NCBI RefSeq assembly: GCF_026262505.1
Contig: NC_067205.1
Coordinates: 9,300,001 to 9,364,000 of the forward strand
Direction of reading: 5' to 3'
DNA length: 64,000 nt
Source of the DNA: Trichomonas vaginalis G3
Lineage: Eukaryota > Parabasalia > Trichomonadida > Trichomonadidae
Part shown: positions 36,969 through 48,465 of the stretch, piece after piece
Position numbering within the stretch: the stretch's first letter is position 1
How the letters are laid out: the number at the start of each line of letters is the position of its first letter
Notes under the pieces: generated by a model
Database searches by the model: none
Seen by the model: only the letters and a program-made list of their open reading frames with translations
What the model was told of the DNA's origin: nothing
Position numbers and translations under genes: made by a program

Positions 36969-37241
36969 CCGTTTGTGGCTTAACCGTCGGACCACAACGA
37001 TAAAAATCTCTGCTACTAGCAGTACTTTTACTGACAGTAGCAGTACTTTTACTGACAGTAGCAGTACTTTTACTGACAGTAGCAGTACTTTTACTGACAG
37101 TAGCAGTACTTTATCGTCGAAAACCCTCTCAAATTTTCCTTTTTACTGACAGTAGCAGTACTTTTTCTGACAGTAGCAGTACTTTTACTGACAGTAGCAG
37201 TACTTTTTCTGACAGTAGCAGTACTTTTACTGACAGTAGCA
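36969..37241. repeat. Minisatellite, 21-bp units, between two divergent ORFs
   Basis: About nine copies of a 21-bp unit (TTTTACTGACAGTAGCAGTAC, here cited as its core ACTGACAGTAGCAGT) lie in two blocks, ~37013-37111 and ~37139-37241. They are separated by a unique core with TCGTCGAAAACCCTCTC. The block exactly fills the gap between the reverse ATG at 36968 and the forward ATG at 37242. Each unit has the small inverted repeat TACTG-A-CAGTA. One copy of the 26-bp GTGGCTTAACCGTCGGAC motif adjoins it. Confidence 0.85.
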
Positions 37242-37607
37242 ATGGTCGAGGTCGAACCTACCGACGAGGCAATTTACCTAATTGAAATTAACGAGCTTGT
37301 TAAAGACTTCCTCAGGCAGAATGTAAAAGGCAAGCTTGTTAACGGTTGGATAACGGGAAGGGCTGCCTTGAATCTCGAGACTTCGACTGGAATTCCAATT
37401 GAGGTACCAGAAGGCACTCCTTTCGACGACATAAAGCAAGCAAAGAAAGAAGCCATTATAAAGTTCTTTGCCAAGCGTCCTTGGATACTACTTCCAAACA
37501 GAGAGAACCCTTTCCCAAGAATGAACCAAATTCTCAAGGGTCTCCTTCACTTCTCTGGTCAGCCGTTCTACATAACCTGTGAAGGCGACATCCAACCAGT
37601 TCAGTAA
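37242..37607 (+). CDS. Hypothetical protein, 121 aa
   Basis: It begins MVEVEPTDEAIYLIEINELV and includes a KKEAIIKFFAKRPWILLP segment. Not recognised. Its first residues resemble the short forward ORF at 3997-4080 in element A. The frame is open; base composition is somewhat more GC-rich than its neighbours. Confidence 0.5.
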   Translation: MVEVEPTDEAIYLIEINELVKDFLRQNVKGKLVNGWITGRAALNLETSTGIPIEVPEGTPFDDIKQAKKEAIIKFFAKRPWILLPNRENPFPRMNQILKGLLHFSGQPFYITCEGDIQPVQ

Positions 37608-37724
37608 ACATCTCATTTTAACTCACTTTTTTATGTTTTTTGTGAAAGTGTCAAAAATAAATTGTTTTCATGAGTTTTCTACGATGTTAGAAAAAATGTT
37701 ATTTTCTAATATCTTCACATTCAA

Positions 37725-38576
37725 TACTTTTTCAGCACTTTTCCGTAGTTATATATGAAAGACAATTCGAGATAAAAGTCATAGTACAATGGAATAATAT
37801 GTTCACACCATTTGTTGTGAACCAAACTTGAAAGTCAGAGAAAACTGTTACTAGGTGGTTCGTAGAATTTAGAAGCAAAGTCATAAAGGTCCTTACCAAT
37901 ACATAGAAAACTATTGTTGCTTGAACTGAAACTTGCATGACACATAACATTTTGAGGGTCAAACACGTTTCTATAAACCATCAAATCTGCTGGTGGAAGT
38001 ATAAATTTAAATGGACCATCTGGTGGTAATGGTTCGTTCTGGTTTAGTAACCGAAGAAATTGTGCCAAGAACGTTTGTCTACTTCCCAAAATAAAAACTC
38101 TGTATCTCTTGGAGGGTTAATTTCAATCTTTTGAAATGAAACGGTGGAGTTCATCTTGTCATATTCTAATTTCAGATAGTATGTTCTATTTAGTAAAGAG
38201 TCGTATTTTTTTTGAAATTCCCAATAATATTTGTTCATTTGAGTTTGAAAGTCATCTAGAGTTTTCTCAAGACTTTCGTCTGAACGAACTGTAAAGATTC
38301 TCATTTCGTCAAATTTGTCTATTAGACCATCAGAACCTTCATACTGCCCATGAAAATATACTGCGAACATAAATGCGTTAGTTCTATTTGAAAACAAAAC
38401 TCTTCTAAATCCTATTGCCTTTGCATCTGAAGGACTTTGAAGCCAACGAATTGGATAGTCAAACCTGTATGCTCGGGATGAAATTTCTTCATCTGAAATA
38501 GTCCTACCAGCATTTGTAGATATAGTCTAACGGTTTTGTATCTGCTACTTTTGTTCTTTGTTTTTCAACCTGAAGC
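37725..38576 (-). pseudogene. Two-paralogue family protein copy 1, fossil in B
   Basis: Matches 9095-9955 of element A over its length. It is broken (about three breaks). Confidence 0.7.
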
Positions 38577-38603
38577 ATTTAATATATGTAAAAATATATT
38601 GTT

Positions 38604-39065
38604 TTAAAATGGTATGCCATATAGCTTCTTGAATTTGTTAAGAAGTATTTGAACGTATTTTCCATCTGTATCTCTAGTGTTTACATAAGCATAGCCCGCC
38701 TTAGTAAAATATACTTGTAATTTCCTATAGTTTACGCCGGTATAAAAGTAGAAAGAGTCTTGTTCTTCGCTATAGTAGTAAAACTCAAACGTATGCTTGC
38801 CATAGTCTGTAATTTCAATTGTTTCATCTTCTAGTTCGTCGACAAATTCGAATACAATATCTCCAAATTTGCCTTTGTTCTTATTGTTTTCAGAACGAGT
38901 GACCCAACGTAAGTTTTCAAGTCTATTGTCGTTTCTTATATGGTTTATATGGTCTACAAAAGGTAAATTGTTAGGATTCAGTATAAAATGAGTTGCAATG
39001 ACAACATGTTTAAGATAGTGTTTTCCACTCATCTTCATAATAGCATATCCGTCATTTCGCTCCAT
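38604..39065 (-). CDS. HNH endonuclease-like ORF
   Basis: It contains the HNH_3-type motif: KHYLKHVVIATHFI, then VDHINHIRNDNRLENLRWVT and SENNKNKG, as in NUMOD/HNH homing-type endonucleases. It sits between the paralogue gene and PolB in element B, and no counterpart exists in element A, so it is an accessory insertion. The remaining ~80 residues are not recognised. Confidence 0.65.
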   Translation of the reverse strand: MERNDGYAIMKMSGKHYLKHVVIATHFILNPNNLPFVDHINHIRNDNRLENLRWVTRSENNKNKGKFGDIVFEFVDELEDETIEITDYGKHTFEFYYYSEEQDSFYFYTGVNYRKLQVYFTKAGYAYVNTRDTDGKYVQILLNKFKKLYGIPF

Positions 39066-39227
39066 TCGCTTAAAAACTCTTTTTTCTTTTTGTTTCTGAC
39101 TTCAAATGACTCACACAGTGAATTTCATATTTCATCTAACAAACAAGTTTCCAACGGTCTTTCTCCAACAACTCAGCGTACATTTCAAATAAAATAAAAA
39201 AATGTCACTTTTTTAAAAATAAATTTT

Positions 39228-41382
39228 TTATTTCATGCAATGTTTTATTTCTGTGCCGTCTTCAAGTATGCCCCAATATTTCCTTTTCGATATTACATGA
39301 ACTTCGGAAAATACCTTATCTAGCTTAAAACAGCCCATCTTTTCACCGACCATTCCCATTTCAATGAGTTTGTTGTATCCTTCTTCGTTCGTCATGAGTG
39401 CGTCAATGTTCTCATAGTAAACCTTCACTTGGATTTGACTTCGGAGAAGAATTTGTTGTAGTTGTCAAGGACTGCCTTTGCGAACTGAGGGTAAGACCAA
39501 TGTTCGACAATAGGTTTTAATGTGGTTTACTAAGCTACTTTGACCTTGAATGAATTCGTACTTCAAAACAAAAGGAGAAAACCTTTCAACAAAGTTGTCG
39601 ACCTTCTTATAATGTTTACTCTTCATCTCTTGAGGTTTCTTAATGGAATATCCCCATGTCGAATTCATAAGCAATTTGAGTGTCATTGCAAGTTTGGGGT
39701 TTGAAGCTTTCCTAATATCATACAGTTGTTGTATGACTTTTCCAACTGTATAGTTCCTTCCCGGGAACTCACCATCTTCGTTTGGAATTCCAGTCGGAAT
39801 ATATTGGACAAACCTCATGTATGCAGCGTTAAGGTCGACATAGTATATCTTTTCATCTGAGTCGAACTTGTCGCAACCAATTGGTCCAGTTTGTGGAAAT
39901 TCAAGTGAGTCTCTTATCTTCTGAGAAACTTCTTCCTGTTATCTCATAAACATCGTCGAAGCAACCTGTTTCATATAAAACCTTCTGACCTAACTCAGAT
40001 GCTCTCCAATACAATTTGACGTCAATTGGATGTCTCAATGGAAGTTTGTTTATAGCATCTTGAAGTTCTTGCAACCTCATTGGAAGTTCTTCTGGTTCAG
40101 GTTGGTATCCGAACATACCAACCCCTTGTGGAACTGTGTACTTCTTTTGTACTAGAACTTTGTCTGGAACAACTTTTGGTCTTGCTAACAATGAAAAGTT
40201 TGTTTCGTCTTTTGGTACAAAAGTTTCTGTCAGCTTGTCATCTGGAATTGGTTCCAACAAACCTTTCTCGAAAAGAATGTTTACAGCTCTGACAATGTTG
40301 CACTTACTTTTACCAAAGAATGGGTTTGAAAGACTTTCGTTCAACATGAAGTGGTTGTGGACAATTACAATCTTCAACCATGGTAAGTCTTTGTCAACAA
40401 CATAGTCGTCATGTGAAGAACCTTTAGCTGTAGGTATGTTGACTCGGATATTGACATTTGCCAACGGTGCAATTTTTGCCAATTGACCTCTGAGAATGTA
40501 CCTTGTCTTCACGCATGACTCAAGATACTTCATCTTCTCATCTGTAACAAGACCAGAGTTCCTGAGACATGTAAGAATGCAAGGTTCATTGACAATTGTT
40601 TCAATTGAATTGTAAATTCCATACCTTGTCAAGTCAATGTCAGACTTATTTATGAAGGGGAAGTATCCAGCATGTTGTCTGACTGCTTGAGGGTTAGGTT
40701 GGTACCATTCGAACTTGACACTTGCAATTCCTTCAATTGCATTCAAAATGTTTGAGTCGGAGTTAACCATTTGTTCTCTCTTTGTAGTCTTGAAAGCGTC
40801 AAGAAGTTTTGCGGTTGTTTGTTCATTGCCATGTGCATAGTAAATGTGACCATCCAAATCTGTTATGGTCAATCTGAGATTGTGTCCTTTCTTATTTCCG
40901 TCTTGTATGGCAGCAAGTACACCCATGAAGCCTTCTTTGTTCTTTCCTTCGTCAAAGTTTACTGTAAAGGTTCGACCAGATGTAATTTGACTTCTAACTT
41001 CACGATACTTTTCATATGCATATCTTGTTCTTTCCATGGGAGCATGTGCGTCTTCACCTTTTCCTTTTTTCCTTCTCAAAGGATGCAATTGTTCGTCATG
41101 TTTCCAGTAGAATCTGGCAAAGCCGTCGTGTCCTTCAACTTGAGGTTCACTAACATCGAAAGGCATGTCCATAAGACGTTCTTCTTCTAACCTCTCTAGT
41201 CTGTTTGGATAATTGGCACGTGCTGTTTCCAAATCCATTTCGTAGCGAAGACCAGACAATTTGTCATAGACTTTTATGGGTCTTCCCTTCCTATATTTAA
41301 AATTCTTCGAAACTCTCCAACCATATCTTTGTAACTCTGCTTTTATTCTAGCAGACTTTCTATCCATTCTATATGGGGGCAT
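39228..41382 (-). pseudogene. Protein-primed PolB, fossil in B
   Basis: Closely matches 10012-12165 of element A; the motif A, B and C regions are all recognisable. It is broken (about four breaks). Confidence 0.85.
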
Positions 41383-41411
41383 TTTTATAAAAATAAAAAA
41401 ATATTTTTTCT

Positions 41412-41997
41412 TTACTTTACATAACCGCCTGCTGCCATAAGTCTTTGACGCCAACCCATACCAGCTAATGAAGGTTGACTTGGTTTAGTTTCCAAACTAA
41501 ACTTTGGTTTTGGTTTATCTTCAGTTTTTGGTTTTTCTTCTTCTATCGGTTTTTCGTCACTTTTCGGTTCCTCTGACTTTACTTCACTTGCAGGAACAGT
41601 TGTGTCGTCAACATCTTCATAAATATCATATGCCATTTGTTTTTGTTTTCCTTTCAACTTTTTGTGTTTGTTGTAAAGTTTAGAATATTTCGACTCTAAG
41701 TCAATGAGATGTTCTATAATGAACTGTTGGTCAGTGAAGTAAACTTTTCCATCTGTTGTCTCGAAAGCTCCTTCAGACTTCAATATTTTATTTGTGAGAG
41801 TCTGTTTCTTTTTTGAGATACTAGCCGTTCCATTTCTATGAAAAGTGACTTTATAGTTAGGGTTTGTATTTCCAGACCTGGCACTTTCTATTATTGAATT
41901 TTTCTCTTCATCTGTAAGTTCTTTGACAGGTTTTGACAATGGTTCTTGAACTTTTTGTTTGTGGTGTCAAATCTACCGTTTCAACTTCTTCGGTCAT
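41412..41997 (-). pseudogene. 194-aa hypothetical gene, fossil copy in B
   Basis: Matches 12195-12779. It is broken (about one break). The AAAATTTTTTACTGAGATG upstream block is kept. Confidence 0.65.
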
Positions 41998-42016
41998 TTC
42001 ATCTCAGTAAAAAATT

Positions 42017-42168
42017 TTAGTTTGGTTTGTTTTCAACTGGTTGTTTAGGTTTTTTAAGTCGGTCTAAAACTTCCTGAGGTATAGGAAGAACTTTACAAAC
42101 ACGTGGTGTAAATGCTGGAAGCCGACAAATCCATCTTGAACTCATTTGTCTCAATGCTGATTGTTCAT
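42017..42168 (-). pseudogene. 51-aa small gene, fossil copy in B
   Basis: Aligns with 12799-12954 of element A; degraded. Confidence 0.5.
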
Positions 42169-42185
42169 TTCATCTCAATAAAAAT

Positions 42186-42583
42186 TTACATTCCCACGTT
42201 TGAGCGGTTGAGGTTGGTTGTTGTTTACCCACTGTTGTGCATGGTTATATCCTCTGTTAAAGAATCTTTCACCTTGGTCCATATAGTGTCCTGCTTGGTT
42301 TAGTAGTCATTTGCTTTGTTATAATAGTTTCCTGCTTGTCTTCCTACATTGTCCATCCATCCTTGAACTTTTCCTCTTGTTTCAGGATTTGGAATAAGAT
42401 TTGTTGCATCTCGTGCTACATCCCAACCTTTCTGTACAGTTTTGTATATAGGTTGTGCTTTCTCTTTAAGTATACCTAATGTACTCAAATCTTCCTTCCA
42501 ACTCCAAATACACCTCTGGCTATTGTTCCCACTGCGGGTAAAAATCTGGATGCAACTCCTGCTAATGCGCCAAATAAACCCAT
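42186..42583 (-). pseudogene. Gly-rich minor structural gene, fossil copy in B
   Basis: Aligns with 12974-13375 of element A. It is broken (a few breaks). It is divergent from the integrase, with 16 bp between start sites as in A. Confidence 0.6.
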
Positions 42584-42599
42584 TTTTATAGGGTAAAAA

Positions 42600-43557
42600 A
42601 TGACGAATCCAAAAAGGACCCCTATGTTTCTAAAGCGACAAAGAAAGCACTCATGATAAAAATCTTTAGTTCAACACCAAATGCTTGGTTTATGGATATC
42701 TTGGAAAACATTCCGAGAGTTAGAACAGATGGACCTCCATACTGGTTAATATTTGTTGGTCAAAACGCAAGATACTGTGAAGCCATACCATTATGGTCCA
42801 AAAATATTTTAGATGTGAAAACTGCTTTGACAATATTCGTTGACAAATACCATCCAACAAAACTGACATCTGACTGTGAAAGTTCTTTCAAATCAGATGA
42901 TGTAAAAAACTATCTGCGTTCAAAAAATGTAAATCAATATTTCATTGTCGACCAAAACCATTCTGCTCTTGGTGTCATTGACGGATGTATAAAAATGTTA
43001 AGAGACTTAAACCAACCACAAGGTGGTGAAGCAAATGAAATGTCATATGACGACAAATATAGACACTTCTCCATGGCAAAGATGAGACAAGTTTTAAATA
43101 TTTACAATAACCGTAAACAAAAAGGTTTGGGAAACCACTCCCCGAAGAAATGAAAAACAACCCTGACTTAGAGAAAGACTATATATTTAATAATTTAGTC
43201 AAAAGAGACAAACAAGAAAGAATGCCGGGCTTCAAACTTCAGAAAGGTGACAAAGTAAAAATAGAAATACCTAAACGCGACCCATATGAAAATACTATTG
43301 ACTATGACAACAATGGAACTCGACAGGTACTCACATTCGTGTTCGTAAAAAATAGAAGAAAGTATACAAGAGAATATTATGAAGTTTTAGGCAAACATGG
43401 CAAAATGTACAGACTGCAAGCAGAAGATAAAACTACTATTGCCAGACCTCGTTTCAAACTTGTCAAAGTTCAAGGTGGTATACTTTCAAAGACAGTTCCT
43501 AACAAATATAAGACAACTCCTGACGAATATGCTAAAGAAGTTGAAAATGACGACTAA
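42600..43557 (+). pseudogene. rve integrase, fossil copy in B
   Basis: Matches 13392-14351; the WFMDILENIP and TSDCESSF blocks are present. It is broken (a few breaks). Confidence 0.75.
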
Positions 43558-45223
43558 GCAATTCTATACCATGCGTAAACTGTCATGTAAGGTGGCATGT
43601 ATTCTTTACTTTGTCCCGTTGTTTGCGTATATCCTGAAACGAAATGTGTATGGTTTCCTTCTCCCTGAGTGTCACTCCAGTAACAATTTATAGCAAACTT
43701 AACGTCGTCTTTAACATCATATCCTTTACCTTTTGTCATTCCTGACCAATCCCAATATCTATGCTTATGCCAACCTGCTTGAGATGTACTTAAATCTATG
43801 GAATGACTGTGTGCAGGTAAATTTTCACCTGAAATCGTTTTACTTCCACCTGTTTCCTTTGAAGAGTTTGCACAATACAAAAACCTGTCGACTATTTGTT
43901 CCCATGCACCAACACCAAACATTACTTGAGGACCTCTTGCTTCCATAGATGTATAAATAGAACCTACTGGGTTCATTAAATCAAACATATGAGATATTAT
44001 AGGATTGTCTCTTTTGAACTTAAAATATAGTGCAACTATTTCAGGTTTCTTCTGGTTTGTGTCAGAATATTTTTTATAATATAATCTTATGTTTTCAGGG
44101 TAGGTAAAATCTTGACTATAATATTTATTTCTGTCATCTGTATAATAATATACTATTCTCGTTTTTTCTATTGCATTATATCTTTTATATCTATAATAAT
44201 CTAAATATAATGTTAGCTTTTGTTCATCTACATGTGGTGTTCTGTCGTCATCTCCATAGTCATAATAATGTGGTGCTGGAGCTGGGTCAGGCAATGTCAT
44301 ATCTGCCATTTCATAAACTCTTAAATATTTCTTTTGTTCGTCTCCATATAAGTTTAAGTAGCAGTTGTTGTCTAATGGAACTTTAACTTGTGTACCATCA
44401 TTCTTTTTATAGCTTACATACATTTCATTGTTATTTTTCGGAATGAGTTTATTCCGTGTACCATTTTTAAGGACTGTACCAACTGCCATCTAAAATATTT
44501 ATTTTCTTCATTGACAGAAAAGTCACCAACAATAGTTTCAATATTTTTTGTTCCTATCAAACTTTGGTATATTTCATTGACATATGTTTTATCTGCTTTA
44601 TTTTCAAGGCTAACGTTTAAGTTTGTTATTTCAGAAGATGTATGTGTATGTCCAACGTCACTTTTACTGTTTATGGTTTCTTGTAAGTTTGTAATATCAG
44701 ATATAGAATGTGTATGAGTCTTATCTGCTTTTGTCTCTAATGTTTCCTTAAGACTTGGTATTTGGTTAATATAATGTATATGAGTCTTTTTAGAATATTC
44801 GTTTTCAGCTCTTGTCACTTCACTTGACATTTTATTGTCAACATATGTTTTGTCTGCTAGTTCAGGATGAGTATGTTCTTTTGTTGCATAAGCATTGTTA
44901 GCTCTTTCTTCTTCTTTTGCTATTGCATCGTCTACATATTCTTTGTCAGCTTTGTTGTCAACATCTGCTTTCAAAAGAAGTTCATTTATAGGTTTCTCGT
45001 TTAAAGTTCCTTTTGTTGGATTTATACAGACAGTATGGTTCTTATTGTCTTGAAACAGAAACTCATCTGTCATTGGGTTTATTGTCAGTTTTAAGTCACC
45101 CCCTTTCAATGACTCAGATATCTTAGAATAGTTTGAAAAGTTTGTTGTGTTCTTATTTAGAGCTTGCATAATGAGTTGTCGGTTGTGTTGTATTTCTCTC
45201 ATAGACGCTGTTTCATTTGACAT
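43554..45223 (-). pseudogene. Tail-fibre region with collar domain, fossil in B
   Basis: The N-terminal anchor (MSNETASMREIQHN) and the C-terminal collar (PVGSIYTSME, WEQIVDRFLYCA, GENLPAHSH, MPPYMTVYAWYR) match element A closely. The centre has different shaft repeats and a Tyr/Asp-rich module (HYYDYGDDDRTPHVD) not present in A. It is not one continuous frame. Confidence 0.7.
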
Positions 45224-45241
45224 TTTTATTATAGATAAAAT

Positions 45242-46090
45242 ATGCTTCCAATAGAAAAAGAAAATTCTAGAGTTGCTACAACTAAACCATTAGATGAACT
45301 TTTTACTAATGTCGGTCAAAAGTTTGAGACAGATACCGTAAAGCATGAAGGCTATCGTTTTGACTACCCATTAAGATGGTTAAGAGACCCATCCGTCACA
45401 AAAGCTATTGGCTTTCGTAGAATGAAGTTCATTTCAGAAGCCATACATGGTTTCCCATTTACGGTCGGTTTTGAAGTTCGATACTATAACAAAGAAAAAC
45501 GTATGTATGAGAAATTTGAACAAGGAAAACTTTTACAAGTTAATTTGCTTATAAACTTAGAAACAACTCTTCAAGCTTTTCAAGAAAAAATAAACGATAT
45601 CTATATTGAATATGCAAACCAGTATAACATTGACGAAGGAGAATACCATCTCGATATTATTTATGACAGGAAAAATGCAACTGTTAAAATCAATAAAATA
45701 GAAGACCTTGGAGAAAACGTTTATATTTCTACAAAATATAACAACTTGGCATGGTATAGATTTATGAGGATGTTAAATCAGCCTGCAGCATATCCAGTAC
45801 ACCCGGACTATTATGAAGTCGAAAACCCTAATGGAACATATGAAAATATTTTCGACCCAGATGCTATTATTGTTCATGCTTCATTTTCTGGCGCCCAAAA
45901 CTCTTTCTTATGCTTGGCAAATGACTTTTACGAAAAACCTACAAAGTTATACGAACCACCAAGTGGAAGTATTTCAGACTTTCAAGTATGGTTTACTACA
46001 GATGGAAGAAAGAGAATAATTCCATTATACCACGCGTTTTACTTAGAACTTAGTTTCATATACAACTACTATCGAACGATAAAAATATAA
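45242..46090 (+). CDS. Two-paralogue family protein copy 2 (282 aa, B)
   Basis: Nearly identical to 15602-16450. Eighteen bp (TTTTATTATAGATAAAAT) separate it from the divergent fibre start at 45223. The function is unknown. Confidence 0.65.
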   Translation: MLPIEKENSRVATTKPLDELFTNVGQKFETDTVKHEGYRFDYPLRWLRDPSVTKAIGFRRMKFISEAIHGFPFTVGFEVRYYNKEKRMYEKFEQGKLLQVNLLINLETTLQAFQEKINDIYIEYANQYNIDEGEYHLDIIYDRKNATVKINKIEDLGENVYISTKYNNLAWYRFMRMLNQPAAYPVHPDYYEVENPNGTYENIFDPDAIIVHASFSGAQNSFLCLANDFYEKPTKLYEPPSGSISDFQVWFTTDGRKRIIPLYHAFYLELSFIYNYYRTIKI

Positions 46091-46094
46091 TTTT

Positions 46095-46337
46095 TTAATA
46101 CGGTTGAGGTGTTGGATTTGGTTGCCAACTTGACTGTGGTGCAGGTTCAGGCTGTTGTATTACAGGAGCTTGTTCTTCTGGTTCAGGGTCTTTAGGTATA
46201 ATACCAACAAACTGACCTACTCTTTTACCAATATTTTTGACACCGTTCCATACTCCTCTTCCGACAGATTTTATTCCATTCCATATACCTCTTCCAACAT
46301 TTCGAAAGAAGTTTCCAATACTACTGAAGAAACCCAT
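46095..46337 (-). CDS. Small amphipathic protein, 80 aa (B)
   Basis: Only a few changes from 16453-16695, all in the repeated basic N-terminal region (MGFFSSIGNFFRNVGRGIWN). The Pro/Gln tail is identical. Confidence 0.65.
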   Translation of the reverse strand: MGFFSSIGNFFRNVGRGIWNGIKSVGRGVWNGVKNIGKRVGQFVGIIPKDPEPEEQAPVIQQPEPAPQSSWQPNPTPQPY

Positions 46338-46355
46338 TTTACTATATGTAAAAAT

Positions 46356-46718
46356 CTAATGTCCGCCTAGTCTCTTACGTTTCCTGTTGAGTTCCATAGC
46401 ATTCTTTAACTGGAGCTCATACATTCTGTTTCTCCTCTGGTAGAAAACATATTCTGGGTCAACTCCTGTGTTCGCGTCATCTGCATAAAGTTGTTTATAT
46501 CCCACTTCAGGGTTTGTATAAAACTCTTTCCATCTCATATTTGCATACCATGGTGGCAAACCTAACGCAGCGTCATTTGACATGGCAGTTTGCATTTGTA
46601 CATCTGTTGGCACTTGACCATAGTTTGCCATTGCAGTTTGTATTCTAACTTCATTTGGAATATTCTCTGGGTTTGGTTGTCCAGGTTGCTGTGCATTTGC
46701 TAAGTTCTGTGCGTCCAT
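46356..46718 (-). CDS. Hypothetical protein, 120 aa (B)
   Basis: The translated protein appears identical to 16714-17076 even though the DNA has synonymous differences, suggesting that selection was acting until recently. Confidence 0.7.
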   Translation of the reverse strand: MDAQNLANAQQPGQPNPENIPNEVRIQTAMANYGQVPTDVQMQTAMSNDAALGLPPWYANMRWKEFYTNPEVGYKQLYADDANTGVDPEYVFYQRRNRMYELQLKNAMELNRKRKRLGGH

Positions 46719-46741
46719 TTAATATTAGATAAAAATATCTC

Positions 46742-46873
46742 TTACGAGTACATATACTGAACATTTGCAGGCATTGGTTCATCTTCATATTCTCTGTACT
46801 TTTCTGCCACGTCAAATAAATAAATGACACAATGGAAAAAACCTAAAACAAGTAGTCCTATTTCAAACCACAT
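46742..46873 (-). CDS. Small membrane protein, 43 aa
   Basis: It starts MWFEIGLLVLGFFHCVIYLF, a single hydrophobic segment at the N-terminus, then a short charged tail ending NVQYMYS. The start overlaps the last codons of the methyltransferase gene by 16 bp. It is whole here and in C (60501-60632). Confidence 0.6.
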   Translation of the reverse strand: MWFEIGLLVLGFFHCVIYLFDVAEKYREYEDEPMPANVQYMYS

Positions 46874-47676
46874 TTACTTACTAATAAAATTTCTTTATTG
46901 TGACACTTTCTCCGGTTTATAGGACCTCTCTCATATTCTATCTTGTCATATATAAACTCATAGTCATGTATGTCCTCTAACCATCTCATAACGGTTTCCA
47001 AACCACTTTTATCGGATGTAAAGTAAAAGCATGGATGGTTATGTATAACGTCTAAAGTTTCTAAAGAGTCTCTCAAAGTCCAGTCTACTTGGTATTGAAA
47101 ATCCCATGTGTTATAGAACGGCGGGTCCACTATAAAGAAAACATTTTCCTTGTCTTTATATTTTTCATACAACTCTGTCCAATGACATCTCACAAACTCT
47201 ATACCCTCAATATATTTTTCTATGTCCTCTTTGAAAACATTTGTATAGTTAAGATATAAAACTTTTGACATAAGTGTTTCAATGTCATGAACTCTTATAG
47301 AACCACTATATAATAGTCTAGCAGATATACTATCCCAGTCTATATATTCTGCTTTTTTCAAAACCTCTCTCACAATATTTTTCTTATCTAATGGTATACG
47401 TTCCATCTTACCTATAGGTATCTTTTCTTTTAACTCTTTCAATATATTGTTTGTGTCTGGAATATGTTTGAGACGGTCCATATAGTTGTCGAAGTCATTG
47501 CATATAATCTTTGAGTCAGGAAATAGGGTATGACATAAATGGGATATATAGAAACTTCCACCGAACAAATCTACAAATGTTAGACCATTCGGTAGTTTCT
47601 TAAGTTGTCTCAATATAATATCTGTACATCTACTCTTATTTCCAAAGAACGGTAACGGCGGTTTTGTAAAATTCAT
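46858..47676 (-). CDS. D12-class N6-adenine DNA methyltransferase (B)
   Basis: Orthologue of 17217-18035 with the same PFFGNK, DLFGGSFY and DPPFYN motifs and the same length. The frame is open although most large genes of element B are broken. Confidence 0.86.
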   Translation of the reverse strand: MNFTKPPLPFFGNKSRCTDIILRQLKKLPNGLTFVDLFGGSFYISHLCHTLFPDSKIICNDFDNYMDRLKHIPDTNNILKELKEKIPIGKMERIPLDKKNIVREVLKKAEYIDWDSISARLLYSGSIRVHDIETLMSKVLYLNYTNVFKEDIEKYIEGIEFVRCHWTELYEKYKDKENVFFIVDPPFYNTWDFQYQVDWTLRDSLETLDVIHNHPCFYFTSDKSGLETVMRWLEDIHDYEFIYDKIEYERGPINRRKCHNKEILLVSKCGLK

Positions 47677-47814
47677 TTATATATAATAATAAAAATGTTT
47701 TTACCCGAAAAGTGACAAAACATGAAAACATATATAATTTGTGAAAAGCGGCATAAAAAGTGACATTTTAAAAAGTGACACTATTAATATGATGTAAATA
47801 ACAACGGTTTTGGT

Positions 47815-47925
47815 TTTGTCACCGGTTGGTGGGCTGGGGTTCGGTCCTCCTCTTGGGTCTTGGGCAAAATTTCTTATGGGCTAGAGGGCGCAACGCGCCT
47901 GGAAGCCCCACTACTTTTTTTAATA
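47815..47925. repeat. Right terminus of Maverick B
   Basis: Reading inward from the outer end: GTAGTGGGGCTTCCAGGCGC hairpin, then CTCTAGCCCATAAGAAATTT, a GAGGAGGACC stretch and ACCGGTGAC. It matches the inner left terminus at 23603-23670. A T-tract follows outside. Confidence 0.8.
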
Positions 47926-48465
47926 GGGTTGTACAAACTGGCACGCCTGCTGGCACACCTTTTTTGGCCAGCTGGCACGCTTTTTTTAAAAAACACATTA
48001 AAAAAGTCACTTTTTGCCCCATCTAATGAGATTTTTTTTACAATTTTTTTCCCTTATTTTTCAATTTAGATATGATTTTAAGCTCTCCAAATTGAAGTTT
48101 ACCTGATGTTTCTTAGTTTTTATGATAATAAAATGTTGCAAAGTTGAGTTTGGATTCAATAAATTTAAGAAAATTTTTACAATAATAATTCTCTTAAATA
48201 GAGATCATAATGAAATTTATTACAAATTTTATCTAGATAATCTCTTAATATTTTTTTGAGGGGAATTATCTTCCAATAATTTTGGAGGAATAGAAAATAT
48301 GACTAGATTAGAAAAAATGCTACCTACATATGATATTGCAATAAACGATTCAAATGAATGATTCCATAACAGCGTTTTAATGGCAATTTGAAATGTCAAA
48401 TGAAAATTTAAAAAGCTTATTAAACTACCTTCATAAATGAGTATATAGATGAAATTATGAATAAA
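47926..48465. other. Host intergenic region
   Basis: No gene seen. A GC-rich patch with CTGGCACGC/CTGGCACACC repeats lies at 47938-47972. A TCACTTTTTGCC Initiator-like sequence lies at ~48006 without a following open frame. AATTCTCTTAAATAGAGAT at 48187-48205 repeats the tail of the 19819-23412 gene. Confidence 0.5.

Larger units (their letters stand above)
23521..47925. mobile_element. Maverick/Polinton B (complete end to end, degraded)
   Basis: About 24.4 kb between inverted hairpin termini at 23531-23675 and 47815-47925. Gene order: Q-rich protein, major capsid, small genes, penton-like, helicase, ATPase, KilA-N, accessory block, paralogue copy 1, HNH, PolB, small genes, integrase, fibre, paralogue copy 2, small genes, methyltransferase. 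Roughly a dozen breaks are spread over the capsid, ATPase, PolB, integrase, fibre and other parts. It is close in sequence to element A, so it is probably young but decaying. No obvious Maverick cysteine protease was found. Confidence 0.93.
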
